Of a stretch of DNA of 64,000 nt, positions 13,901 to 28,368 are shown one piece after another; position 1 is the stretch's first letter, and each line of letters starts with the position of its first letter. The notes below the pieces were generated by a model. It saw only the letters and a list, made by a program, of their open reading frames with translations, was not told the DNA's origin and did not search any database. This DNA is from Epiperipatus broadwayi (lineage: Eukaryota; Onychophora; Udeonychophora; Euonychophora; Peripatidae): positions 7,691,998 through 7,755,997 of the forward strand of contig JAQFVV010012395.1 of assembly GCA_028023455.1 (NCBI GenBank). The letters run 5' to 3'. Position numbers and translations under genes: made by a program.

Positions 13901-16900
13901 TCTCCTTCATATAAATCTTTATTATTTTGAAATATGATATTATCAACATTTTTTCTGATTCTTCATTGGGTTCTTTTAAGTATATCAATTATAATTTTAA
14001 TATATGAATTTTTTCTACAGTACAGGCTTTTTTCATACCTGCACTCCAATATGTAATATATATATATATAGGGGAGTTGAACTCAGACTTTGACATGACC
14101 CTCAACTATCCACACTATCTCATACTGCTGACACACTTGATCATCCACATGTGCTAAATCAGCACTTGCCAGCTAGTCCAGATTATCACCTCCACACATA
14201 TATACAATCAATGCTCAGCTTATATTAAGATAGCAAATCTTCATACTTTAATGGACAGGCTTCAATCCACTTCACCCCATAACTCTTCTGAAATGTTTAA
14301 CCTCTTCATAAATTTAATTATGCCTCTTTTCTTCATTTAATGGCTGGGCAATTCAAATGTAACAATTCCAGGAGATACTTTGTTTTCTTATTCTTTATTG
14401 CCATATAACTCTTTATAGAACTTTTTTACTCATTTCATGACCCATTTTTATTTTTAGTAATAGTTTCACTCTTTTTTCTTATTGCAGAAATAACTCTCTT
14501 CCAATACTAATACATTATTTAACAATTTTAAGACTTTTATTCTCTTTTTAGTTCTCTTTGTCAAGAACCAATTATGTTTTCTTTGTACTATTTTACAAAA
14601 CTCTAGATACGTAATACAACTTAATGACTCATTAAAAAAATTTTCATTGTCTTTTTCTTCATGGTGACAAATTGCTACTTATCTGCATCAGTTACCTTTC
14701 TAGAAGTTCTTAGTAGAATATCATTTATCTTATCGATTTCATTTAATTCTGAACAATCTTCAAAATCTGTTAATATTTTAAAACGATTTGCAAGTTCTAA
14801 TTTAAATGCATTGGAATGTTTCTAAAGATTAGCAGGTCATCTATTAATACTGACTTTTTAAATAAATTTTTCTCTCTCAATTTGCATTAATGCTTATATT
14901 ATTACATCTCATTAATCAGATGATAATTTACTGTATCTAATCTATTAAGGATATTGCAGTCTTGAAATACATATTTTACTACTTCTAGTTAGCATTACTT
15001 AACTGTCTTGTTTCAGACATTTTCTAATTTCTTATGCCATTTTTCTCATCATTGCATTTTTTGATTATATTATATTTATTTCTTATTAACTTAATAATTT
15101 CACTTCTCACTTCTCATTTTTTCCTTTTTTATATTAACCTAAACACAGCTCAAATGCAAGCTACTAGCATTGGTATAATCTACTGCTCTGTAAAAATATT
15201 TGGAGTTATTTTTATTTTACAGTTGCACTTAGTCCCAGTGGCACAGTGGAGGAAGATCCACTAGGAGTTCCAAAAGTATCTGAATATGGTTATTTGATGA
15301 CAAAGCATAAGGGAATATGGTATAAGACTTGCAGAAATTTATGGACAAATATTATGAGTAAAGAAATATGCCTTCAGTTGACTTTCAGGTAAGAAAAAAA
15401 AATACTATGTGATTAAATTTTTATTCATTTGCATACTCTATATTTTCAGATATATTAATTCTCAACAACAACTTAGTATTTTTAATAATTATTTTTAATA
15501 ATTATATATATATATATATAATGAAATAAAAGTTTGTTCAAATAATATTTTTGAATAGGCAAGTTATATTTGCATTGTAACAATGACTAACTATTCACCA
15601 AAATGAGCTCTGTGATAAAAAGTGAAAATTACTTAAATTTAGCTTTAAAGCTCATATCTGGGCTAGAGATTATATCTAATTTAATAAATTATTACAATAA
15701 TCAATACTGCATTCATCTGAAATGGATTGTGTCACAGTTGTGGAAGGAGTAAGTTTGACATTTGTAGATCAAAATGTAACAATTTACTAACGGTAAATAC
15801 TGTGTATAGACCTGTTTCAATGGATGAATTCTGGTTGAGCACAAAATGCATCTTGGGGTTATTTATCTTTTATAATATCTTTGTTTAAATAAATCAATTA
15901 TTTTATATAGCGCGATGTTTTATAAACTGTAATAGTTAAACAGCATTAAGCTGTTGCACATGCGCTTTGCAGATTTTAACTACACCTGGGTCTCGTTTTA
16001 CGCGATAGAAACACGTGCAAACAAAATCGCACAAAAATAGACGTAATTTACATTGAAAAAGGGGGGATGTGGTCTGTGATTTTTCAAAATTCGTGTAAAA
16101 GCAAAGCACCAACGTAAAATTACTTTAAAATTCGCGCGCAAAAAAAATAAGGAAATAAAATATGACTAATAAAAAATTTCAAATTTGAAAAAAATTGATA
16201 CAAGACAAACTTTTTTTAACTATAATATTTAATTTTATTCAAAATAATATATTTTTATGATAATTTACTGTACAGTAATTTTACATTTTTTTATACATGT
16301 TTTAATTATTATCGATAAACAAGTTCATTTGCAAACTGATAAAAAAATCAGATTTTTCTCAAGAGGAAATACAACTAGCACAAACTTCACTCTCATGTTG
16401 TGTTGATTTTCTGGTGACATCGTAATTAGTAATTAATTTTTGAGATGATGATTTTATTAATTGTTTATGAAGCTCGCGATATCCAGACATACAACCATTT
16501 AGCTCTCGTTGAAATTTAAGAGCACGTTAATGATTAGTGTCATTAATAAGAAAATAATAATTGATTATGTTCTTTTTTAAAAAGCAAAAACAGAATGTGA
16601 TTTAAAATGCAAAATTAACACGCACAATGTTTGAACAAATTTACATTATAATCTTGTAAAATTTAATATGTGTATACATAAAATGTGAAAATCATGATTT
16701 TAATTTCATTATTGCATAAAATCTTACTATTATAAAGCACTAAAAATATTGAAATTACTAAGATGAAAGTCGAATTCCAATAATGTGCTATTATTTTCAA
16801 TATAACGTAAGTGCGCAAAATTTATTATTTAAAATAATAGTGCATTATCGGAAATCGACTTCTGGTGAAACACGAATCGCATAACTTCAAAATTGTGTTA

Positions 16901-19900
16901 AATAAGTCCGCGTAAAAAGAGACCCAGACGTATAAATGATTGAATACAAACACTTCAAACACATGATAAAGTCTTTGGGAAAAGATAGAATGGTCATCTA
17001 TCTTTTCGAATCCAAACGCTTTTGTATGGGCAAATCTTAAATGTCTGAAAGTGAAAGCGTGAAGATATTAAATAATCACTTTAAATTATTTTTACATGCT
17101 TGAATGAATGACGCTGGTGAAAATTACTAGAATTTACGATACATCATTCTTATTTGAAATTAAATATATGTAAATAAATCAATTATTTTATATAGCGCGA
17201 TGTTTTATAAACTGTAATAGTTAAACAGCATTAAGCTGTTGCACACGCGCTTTGCAGATTTTAACTATAAATGATTGAATACAAACACTTCAAACACATG
17301 ATAAAGTCTTTGGGAAAAGATAGAATGGCCATCTATCTTTTTGAACCCAAACGCTTTTGTATATTTGATAAATATTAGTTGATATTAGAATAAATTTAAT
17401 AATAATATAATTTACAAGTGTAGTTTTCATTAGTAATTCTTAGTCAGAAGGTAATGTTATTAACTCACCAATGTTATAGTGTGTCTGCAAGATACTCTCA
17501 GACCCAAATGCAAGTACAGTTAAAAATATGCACTTCAGTTTAAATATTAGTACATACATTTTTAATTTGATAATTAGGAATCATTTGTAATAACTGAAGT
17601 AGAATTGCTGTAGCCAAATCTTTAAGCAGGATATTTGCTTGTCATTTAACACTTTCCATTTTAAAACTAAATTCAGAAGCATCAAAACTTCAAAATATTT
17701 TAAACCTAGATCTGCTTGGAAAAAACTTTATTACACAAACTATATATTTTGACTTAAAAGTTGAAATCTGAATAAGTGTCCAATAAAAATTTATCTCTCC
17801 TTTAAAATTGATATGAAATATTATATAATACAATATTACACTCTATTATAAATGTTTAGGCATATAGCAATAAATGACAGCCATCTTCAATTTCTTTAGA
17901 ATCGAACTTTTCTATTTTTCATTTTCTTTTTATAGAACGTATATGCACGGATTTCAATAGTTTTACAATATATTTTTTGCCTTATCAAAAGGATCTTGGA
18001 CTCCCTCATTTCTCAAAATTTGGACAAATAACATTAGCCTATTTACCATTTTTTATGTACACAATAAACTGATTTTTATTTTGAAGTGAAATATTCACTG
18101 ACCAATGCAATAAAGATTATTGGAGCAGATATCTAATAAGCAAATAAAATCATAATCAATCTGTTTTATTAAGTTCTTTGGCTAGAAGATGTATCTAAAT
18201 TTAAATTGACTTCTTGTGACATTCTAATATTTTGACACATTTTCAATTTATTCATATAAGCTTTTTATAGTTACTCTGTTGCAAAATATCCCTAAAAAAT
18301 AATTTTATCCCAATTAGGCATGGATCCCAAAATGAATTTACAATGTCAACTTTAGCAAAAAATGTTATCGTAGTTGGTGAGACTTCAGAAGCACGGACTC
18401 CAAATAAGATTAAATGTATGTATTGAAGTAGAACATATTTAATAATTATTTCAACCTATTTCTATGTATCTGAACTCAATGGAATTCACCTGCCATATTA
18501 CGGCTTTTCACTGAATCCTTGTTCTCTGCAATTCGTAATATCTAAGCAAACTAAAGCAATTTTTTTACAAAATTTCTTTTAATAATTCAACACCAATTTT
18601 TTTATTAATGTTAATAACATGTTGTACTCTGCCAATAGGATGATGACCCCTCAAAAACAAGACAACTCCCTAAATTAGGCTATACTTTTATTTTCTTTAG
18701 GTACAATTTTATATTCTTAACTATTTCTAAATTGTTTAATTTATACCAGCAATTATGAGACCCACTTATCCTATTAAACAAGATTACATACCCTTTAGCA
18801 TTAAACGAATACCAAAGTATTTGCTCAATGGCATAGAATACAAAATATTTATAATCATTAACTTTTAAGGTAAATTAATCAATAAATTTATATTATCATT
18901 TTATTGTACATTTATCTCCTATTATTATTACTTCTATAGGATTATAATTAATAGCAATCATAATAACAATATTATACTAAGGAGATCTCAGGATTATTAT
19001 TAATTTTTAACTAGCTATTCCTTCCACCTATAAGATATCAAGGGGGATTTTACTTAATTCTATAGGTAGTGTATTAATTAAGAAAAGGCTAATCACCTTA
19101 ATTTATAACTAAAAATATATTACTATTTTATATTATAGAACCTCTTATATTTTAATAATAAATAACTACTTTTATTTAAATTATAATCATAATATATAAT
19201 TAACAATAAATAATTTATAATCTGATTTACTATAAATAAATATACTTTAATAGTTTTACAATATACGTTTTATTAATGACTCACGTGATCAAGGTAAATT
19301 GGAATAAATTAATATATCTTTTGAGATGTTATTCTTTTATAATTGTTTACATTATCTTATTATTAAATTTATTTAAATTTTAAACTTTATACTTTAAGTG
19401 CATAGTACAATTAGTAATTTGTTAAGATGGTGACTACAACCAAAGAAATGCAACTCTAAATAATTAGTTTAACTTATAAACATTAACTTTATTAACTTAT
19501 TTTTTACAAAATCTTTTAAGAATTATTTTTGAACTAATAAATAAATTAACACATAACACTATAAAAACATTATATAATAATATCATACAGTAAAATATTT
19601 AAATATTCAAACATTCCTTTTCTTATAATTACATCTATCTTAAATTCAATAGCCCATTATTATAAGACGTGGTTTTATTATTATATTGAATTTTACTTTC
19701 TTTTTTAAATAATAAATCGTATATTTTCTAGATAATCACTCGCTTTTTATAGACTTTTATTTATATCCATTATCCCTTATAAATTATACTTCAAAAATAT
19801 AAGAAGATTTAAAAATATGTATTATTGTTTTCTTTCTTAAATAAAGTAATCTGATTTGTATATTTTTACATATTATACATTTATCTTCTGTTATATATCT

Positions 19901-22900
19901 CATGACATTTATCATTTGATATTTCTACCTTAATCCAATAAAATGATAATTTCATAATTACTGAATCACTGATTTTTCATGATGTCACATTCAATTTTCC
20001 CATAGTCTTATTATTAACCCTGTGACCAAATATGTAATAAAAATATTATACGATACACTTTCAAATATAACAACTTATCTTATCCTGAAATAATTTACAT
20101 TTAAAGTTTAAGATACTATATTAAATGTTGATATAATACTTTTAGTATATTTTAAAATAATAAAATCCTCTCAGCGATTAACTTTTTATTTTATCAATGC
20201 AGCGATTAACTTTTTATTTTATCAATGCAGTATTACTTGCCTTCACCTCTAATCTATACTTGTTTCTTACATCTCTTACTATAATGACTTACAAATTAGG
20301 ATTAGTTATAACTCCATCATAATTATAATAAATTATTTATAGTTGAATATAAGATCAAAGTTTAAATATCATAATCTATTGTTTCAATATTATATTCGAA
20401 CATATACAGATTCCATCTTCTTATAATAAACATATGTCATTACTTTCATATAAATATTTTACTAGCTTATTGTTTATCCCCTTTTATTATAACTATTTAA
20501 TGATATTTATTAAAATAAACAAAATTTTAAACAATTAATTACATCTAACTACATAACATAGATTAGTAAATGTTATACATGTATTTATACCTTATTAATA
20601 ATAATTCTATAAATTATAAAAATTAAACAAGATTCAAACTCTTTGTTAACAGTTTTTTTTGCCTTTTAAACACTGTAGACTAACAAAGCTGTTAGCACCC
20701 CCCCCCCCCAGCTCTTCTCGTTCTTATAATAACATCACAAAATTCCACTGCAAACAGATTATTTACAATTTATAAGTTTTTTTTCTTAACAATCCAATAT
20801 TATTTTCAACTTGCATACTATAATTTTATTTATAAACTTCTTGTGTTTATTATAATATCAATATTTCAGCAATCCATCACTATACTTCAGTCTTCACATT
20901 ATCCATTACATATTCCTTGTCAATGTTATCCTTTGAAGGATAGTATTTTACACATTCTTTCTTAATGTAGACTGACATTATCCTTAATATATGTGTTACA
21001 TTCCAAATAATATGTTTATTTCACTAGTTTATCCAAATCTTTTACTCAAATCCATATTTTTCCTTATTATTTGTCCTCTGTACTTATTTTTTTTACACTT
21101 ATCTTGTTTTTTCATTTTATGATATTTATAAATAATTCATTCATTTTCAAAGCAAACTGCAATAGCCTTATTACACATGCAAATATAATCTTCCTTTAAA
21201 TTTTTCATTTTACTTTTTTCATACTATATTCATACATCCTTTTAACTTTTTATCCTTCATTTACTATATATAATTCATCCTTAAAGTTTATTATACATGA
21301 CAGTTGTACTAAATTTAATAATTATCTGTTCATATATTTTATACCATTGAAATTATCATTACTACACATTTTTATATGTTCTCTTCTAATATTAAGTCCA
21401 CTTTTCCATAGGCACATATTTTCACTATCATTCTTTACTGATTCAGTTTTAACTATATTAACAGATTTATACTTAACTCTATTAGGAATAATTGTATTTT
21501 TTTTCATTCATCTATTCCAACTTAAGTTTATTTTAAATTCTATGATAGTCATGACACATAAATACTTCAGCGTACTTAATAACTAAATCATGTATTAACA
21601 TAATACTCACTGTGGTTTCCTTGAGTTCATTTATTGCTTTACAGCACTTTGGTATAACTTTACAGCCTTTTCTTGTCATTTAAAAAATTTTTTTTTAATA
21701 GAATGACTCCAAGATATTTACTAAAATTATAAAACTATTAATTATGTCAGTAGAGATTTAACCTTCTTTTATTTCATTATTTTAACAGAAAACTTTATAA
21801 TATATTTTTAAGATTAACAAATAAATTAACATTAGTTATTTTTTTAAATGATTACTACTGATATTTAAAATAGTTTAAAACTAAATTTTAGAGAAAAATG
21901 AAATTACTTCTCATCCAGTCTGTAATCTTTTTTATTATCCCTCAATTAATCTTCTTCAAAACATTGTCTGCTTGTTTTTAATATATTCTAAATTGTGTTA
22001 TCCCATTGGTTAATTCTTCTACTTCTCTTGTTCTGAATATTTAACTAGTTATATATTGCTTGACTATCTTTTAAAAACAAATATCTGTTTAAAATATTTA
22101 TCAATTTTAAAAAACAATATCTTTAATAAACATAATAAAAAATACAATTTACTTTAAACCAATTCATATAATTTTAATTTTATTTTATACAGACTAGATC
22201 CTAAACTAATTTTATAAATTTTTCATCACAAAATTCTCGAGGATTAAAACAAACAAAAATAAATTAATAAAATTAAGAATTAATTAGTCCAAATTCACAA
22301 ATTAAATTAGTGATAATGGAAAATAATTATACTTTCAAATTTTTTATGATTTTGTAGCATTTATATATTTATTTATTAAAATTTAATTTTCAGTAAGATT
22401 TTTGGTAGCATGTAAAATGTAATAGTTTACTTACAGACTGCTATCATGGGCAAGGTAATAAAAAAAACTTCCTAGGCACTAAACTAAAATAGATACTTAA
22501 ATGAGGCCATATATTTAAATATACATTTTTTATTATTTAATGCATATTTTTTTAATTATATACTTTACTTTGTTCAATAGACTATTTTAAAAAGGTCTTT
22601 TCAATAATTTTTAAATGCCAATTTTTAAAGCTTACCTCAGATGTCAAAATCGATTATTTAAGTAAAGTGAGAGAGAAAAGGTAGATAAGTAAATGAAGAA
22701 AAAAATCATAAGTTATATGCAGAAAGAGGATAATAGAGACATAAAATAAGAAAAAGAGAAAATAAAAGCTAGAGGGAAGGAAGAGAGAGAAAGAGATGAT
22801 AAATATGTTGACATTGTGGGTACTTGAATGAGTTAATTATCAACCCTATTCGCTAGCTAGGTTTGCAAGCATAATCTTTATTATGTATCTTTTAAAGTAT

Positions 22901-25900
22901 CTGATGGGGTACTTAACACAAAATAGGATTAAAATATTAACACTTGATCAATCTGACCAATATCATATGATTCTGAATAACATTGTATATAGGTGATTAA
23001 AAAACAGATTATAAGAAATTTGTAGATAATCCAAAGAATAATAAAATAAATGAACAAATAATTCAAAATAAGAAAATTTGAAACCATTAGAATCTATATT
23101 TGAGATTATTAATTTGCTTGAATTTTGATAACAACCAACCAATGGAAACAACAATTTTTGCATATTCACATTCAGAGGACACTATAATGTCATATTAAAT
23201 GTAGTATAATATTGTTAAAGGCTGAAAAAAAGAGAGCTTTCTTTGAGATCTTAAAAAAATGGGGTAGGGCAAATTCCTAGAGTTCACTCTAGATGTTCTT
23301 AGTATCTCAGCATTAATTACTTTACACTTATTAATATAGCTTATAATAAGCAACTCATATCAACCAGCATGGTGAGTTTATTGGTTTTTCATCTCTAAGT
23401 TTAAAAGCAAAAACATCATGATCTTTTTTCTCAGTTGCCTGATAATTGTTAATTGAAATCTAAGTTGAATTTTTTTGAAGGCAAAATAAAAGTGCGCCGA
23501 AATAATTTTCTTAAAATAGATATTTGTTATCATGATAGACAGAATTAAGTTATGACCCTTATTCCCAGAAGTAAGTGGCCAAAGATAGAAGGTACTAAAA
23601 ATTCTCTAAAAGCAAACCCAGAGTGATGTTCAATGACAACCACTATTTAAGTGCTTAGAATAGCATATCATTTTCAAGTGAAGAAAGATTGCAGGAATTG
23701 AAAAAAAAACTTTTTAATTTATGTGGGACATTGTAGAGTTCATGAAGTTGGAAAAAAAGTGAAGAGACAATTGATTTAAAAGTGGACATATATTCTATTT
23801 CAAAAACACAAATATTGGAAGCACAAATAAAATTGGATTCATTATAAATAAAAAGTGAAAGAACAATATTATGGAGATTGATAGTGTATCAGATCTACTG
23901 ATACGATTAGTTATTTAAGTTTTTGGACATCAAATGCAGATAATTCAAGTTTAAGTCCAAACAAATTTTCATTCTGATGAAAATGCAGAGGATTTTTATA
24001 TGGATGTACAAAAGGCTTTTGATCAGACCAAATATTTTAAAATTATCATGGGACACTTTAATAATGAATGAAAAATGGAAGTGCTGTTGGTAAATTTGGT
24101 TGCGGTGAAAGAAATGAGAAAAAACACTGGGCTTATCCAGGCTGCAGAAAAATAAGTTTTATTTTATTAATTCTTTCTTTGAGAAAAATGTTAGATCGAA
24201 ATAGACAATGAAGCATCCAAATAAAGATATCACAGAATTGGATTATATTTGGATTAACAGAAATGTATTTGGTGATTATAAGGTTTTTAATAGATCATAC
24301 ACAGGATGTTATGACTGATTAGAGAAATGTAATATATGCACTAATGCTAAACTAGAGACTAAACTTACCAAAAAAACGGTATCACAATTGATGTTTCTAA
24401 TTTTCAGAAACAATCCAATAAATTTAAATTAGAACTACAAATCTTTTTAAAACATAAGCAGATTTTGAAGATGGTTCAGGCTCAAAGAAATTAATAAGAT
24501 GATTTATATGAACTCAGAAGAAATATATAATACAAAAAAGCAGTAATTTATCACTAAATTTTCTACCAAGACAAGACAATATATAAAGAAAAAAAGAATA
24601 AAAATAATTAATATTTTTTAAAAAAAAAGAATATCTAGAATTTTGTAAGATTATGAAAAAAAGGGTGAATACAATAAAATTGTGAATTAGAAAGAAAACT
24701 GTAGAATAGAATAAACATCTCAAAAGGATAAAGCATCTTGATAGTGGTAGGAAACTTAATTCTCCAATAAGAATGATGTCAAGAATATGCAAAAGAGTTC
24801 TATAAAAAATTATATAGTAATAAAATAAAAAAAAATATTTTGTATAGTTACTACATCTTTTGAATTGCTAAGCATTTTAAATGAAGAAGAGAGAAATACA
24901 AATAAATCTACGAAAACTTCACGAAATGGTGGAATGGATAATTGATATCTTAAAAAAGCAGATGAAATAAAAAAATGATAGACAAAATTTTATACCAAAT
25001 ATCTAAATAATAAGATACCAAATATCTTTTGTAAGATCTCTCTTAAAAATATCTACATTAAGTATAAATTATTTATATTACATATCTATAACGAATTCTC
25101 TCAGAAAATAAAACAATCTTAATTTTTTTCAAAGTAAATTTATTTAACTATATTTTTTTTAGTATGTAGTATTTATTGTAACACGTTGCAAAATATAGCT
25201 GAAGAAATATTTTTTAGTTTAGGAAAACTAATCAATCATTTAAAACGGAACAAACAAACAAATAAATAAATATAAAAACTGCTCATCTAAGTTAAAAACG
25301 ATATAACCCCATTTATATCTGAAATTAGATTAAATTCTAATCTTCACAGAATATTTAGATTATAATACAATTTGGAATAAAAAGAACTTATTTATCAGAA
25401 TGATATCAATTATTTAACAAAAAAAAAAAAAAAAAGACACCATGACAAATAAAAAGGATCCAAAAATACAAATCTATAAAAATGCCCTCACTCATTTTGA
25501 ATTTACAATGCCTGAATATAATTTTTTAATAGTCCGAAATGTAGATAAAATAAAACGGAAGCACTGAAATCCCTAGTGAGTTATATGTAAACTAACTATT
25601 ATTAAAGTGGTAACTCTTTCAACATTTTATGTTTACTAACAATTAGTTACTGATGGTTAGTTTACATATAGCTCACTGGAGGGTTTCAATATCTGAGTAA
25701 TTTCTTATGATATAAAAATGAATAAATTAAAGAATAATTGCAAACATCTACTATAGATTTTCATTTTTGCATAAATTTTACTTATCATCAATATAGATAT
25801 ATTTGTTGTGATAAATAAATTATTTTTACTGCAAAGTATATTTTATATACTTTCATGGTTCTAAATTCACAAATAAATATCAACATTTTAATGTAAGAAT

Positions 25901-28333
25901 AAAAAAAAACCCATAGCCTTCCTAATTAAACAAGTAATATATCTAAATGTGCTAAATTGTAGGCAATAGTAAAGCTAAGTACAAATTATAATATTAATTG
26001 GCTGAAGGCTTTTGAGAAGTTTTGTCTTCTCATAATCATAGCAAGTGGGTTGTATGAGCATGATAGTAAATGTATGTGACAAATAGAATAATATAAAAGA
26101 TCTCATTAATGTTGGATTCAAACCCAGCCATCTCACAAGAAAGGTAAAAAAAATTACCAGAAGTTACATACCAATTCCCCCAAGATGACAGACCATAGCT
26201 TCTTTTTCCACAGATCCATTCAATTAGAAAAAAAACGTTATTAAAACCATCTCTCCTTCTTTCAAGCTAAATTTTCATACATAACCTTCAACCAAGAGAT
26301 TAATTAACAATTCAAAAAACTGCCTATTCTCTGATCAGACTCCTCACACAGTGTACAAGATCCCATGCCCCCAATGGGCTGCAGTCTCATATACTATAGT
26401 GAATCCCATGCATTTCTCTGCACTTGTGTCTCTCAGCATTACTTATACAAAAAAGCTCTAAATACTCTTGAATATAATTCCATCTTTTTAGAACACCAAA
26501 GGTCCATTGGCCATATATTTGAACCATCTTCTGCTTTTATCACATACTTAGAATGCCATGACTCTAAATGTAAAATCAAAGAAGCATTCTTCTTTCTCTC
26601 CAAAAAGTAGACTTTCTAATCCACTTTGCATATATTTAAATATTAGTCACATACATTTTCTATCATGCTCATACAACACACTTGCTATGATTATGAGAAG
26701 ACAAAACTTCTCAAAAGCACTCAGCCAATTAATATTATAATTAGTACTTAGCTTCACCATTGCTTGCATTTTAGTGCATTTAGACGTATAAACATTTTAA
26801 TAGTAAATACTATGTAGATCAATCAATTCGATCCATATGTACATCATATTAGCACCATCCTTTTTATTTTTTATAAACTAGAAATATTGTTTAATACATT
26901 CATCACCATCTGAAGTTACATAGGTAGAGAACTGTTTGATTTTTAATGAAGCATGAATATTAATAAACTACTGAGTACAGGGCTTTATAAGCAATTTTTA
27001 TGTGATTAAAGTTTTTTAATGCTCATCTAATGATTTTTGGACTAAAAAATATAGGAATATTAGTAAACTGCATCCATATCATTTAATTCTTCACATTTTT
27101 AAAAATCTTTTTTTGTAAAAATATTTACATTTGTAAGAGTTTATTTTATTGGATACTTTTTAAAATTTTTTTTATAAATTAAATCATTATTTGTTGTTGT
27201 TGTTGTGTTTTACAGAGATGTTTTATCAATCAAATTTTACCAACAGAATAAGATTCCAGCTGTTTTCTTCAAATATCAGCTCTCCAATGAGTCATTCAAC
27301 AGTTACTTACAGATCGCTGAACCAACAAATAGGTGCTTTAAAAACCACATTATCTTCATAGCCTGCAATTCTTATGGTGAGTTATATTACTAGAAACCAA
27401 TTATTTATTAGTTATAAGTAACAATAAAATTAGGATATTAAATTTCTGCTTGGAAAGGATAAAATGACTGTTAGATCTTTTGCCAAATTTTAAAGATCGG
27501 AACAAAAATTGTATTGAAATAGTTTCTCTTCTATAAGATGTTATCACGCCAAAATGTAAAAGTTTATAGTATATTACCCTAGTGTAGAATAAAGTCATTT
27601 ACATATGATCTAAAAAAAAGAGTTATTTAAAATCAAATAGTAGAAAAAGTAATCCTCTTCTCTTTATGAATACTATAGAGCAAATTTGATAATATTAGTA
27701 CAATTCATCTATTAATTCCAATCTGATAATGCCAGAAATTACAATTATCAAAAACATCTATTAAAGAGGTCAGTCTATGTCAGGAACAATAAAAATTAAC
27801 ACAACCCTGTGAATTTACCTGACAAAATATATAATTAGTAACTGTAAATATTATCTGCTTCTCCATGAATGAGAGCTATATCACATTACAGTCATACTTT
27901 TGATTATCATGTGATCTCTATTGTTTATTGACAATTATTAGACATCTAGCAAAGTTAGCTAATTACAACAATTTTTTAAATTATTAATATTTTAATGTAT
28001 CAGTCTGTTTTATGATTACAATCAACAAGAGTTAATTTCAATAATATCTAAATAAATTGTGCAATAATTAAAAATAAATATTTTTTAGTTCATTTGGAGA
28101 TTGTGAAATGTTCATCATTCAAATGGCAGATTGAATCCAACAGTTCCACATAACTGATCAAGTTAAAATTTTTGTTTTTACATTACTTATCCAGGAGTCA
28201 ATTTAGGATTATTTAGATCTGAGATCACACTCCATTCTCCACTAATCCATATACAATGACATAATAAACATTACTTTTAGATATATTGCATTTCTAAATA
28301 TGGATAATTATAATAATAGTATAATAAATTTAA

Positions 28334-28368
<35 letters not shown>

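Larger units (their letters stand above)
8341..15222 (+). other. Intron 2
   Basis: A 6.9-kb intron, phase 1, acceptor TTTTACAG. It holds a tRNA-derived SINE (9.56-9.74 kb), a trinucleotide microsatellite (10.6 kb), a 1.84-kb element with terminal inverted repeats (10.69-12.53 kb) and an antisense RTE copy (12.68-14.9 kb). I see nothing recognisable in 8.34-9.55, 9.75-10.6 and 14.9-15.2 kb. Confidence 0.8.
15389..27215 (+). other. Intron 3
   Basis: An 11.8-kb intron, phase 2, acceptor TTTTACAG. It holds a 345-bp-spaced tandem duplication with a pogo-like insertion (15.9-17.4 kb), a 28-bp tandem repeat (20.17 kb), a purine-rich tract (22.65-22.80 kb), a sense RTE copy (23.4-25.0 kb) and two foldback repeats (25.57-25.69, 25.94-26.78 kb). 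In 17.4-22.6 kb I see only extremely AT-rich sequence. Confidence 0.8.

Noticed and set aside
20400-21600. Possible old antisense coding element (minus-strand 61-codon stretch with [18 protein letters not shown])
   Set aside because: Cys/His spacing did not match any family I could name, and the surrounding frames are closed.
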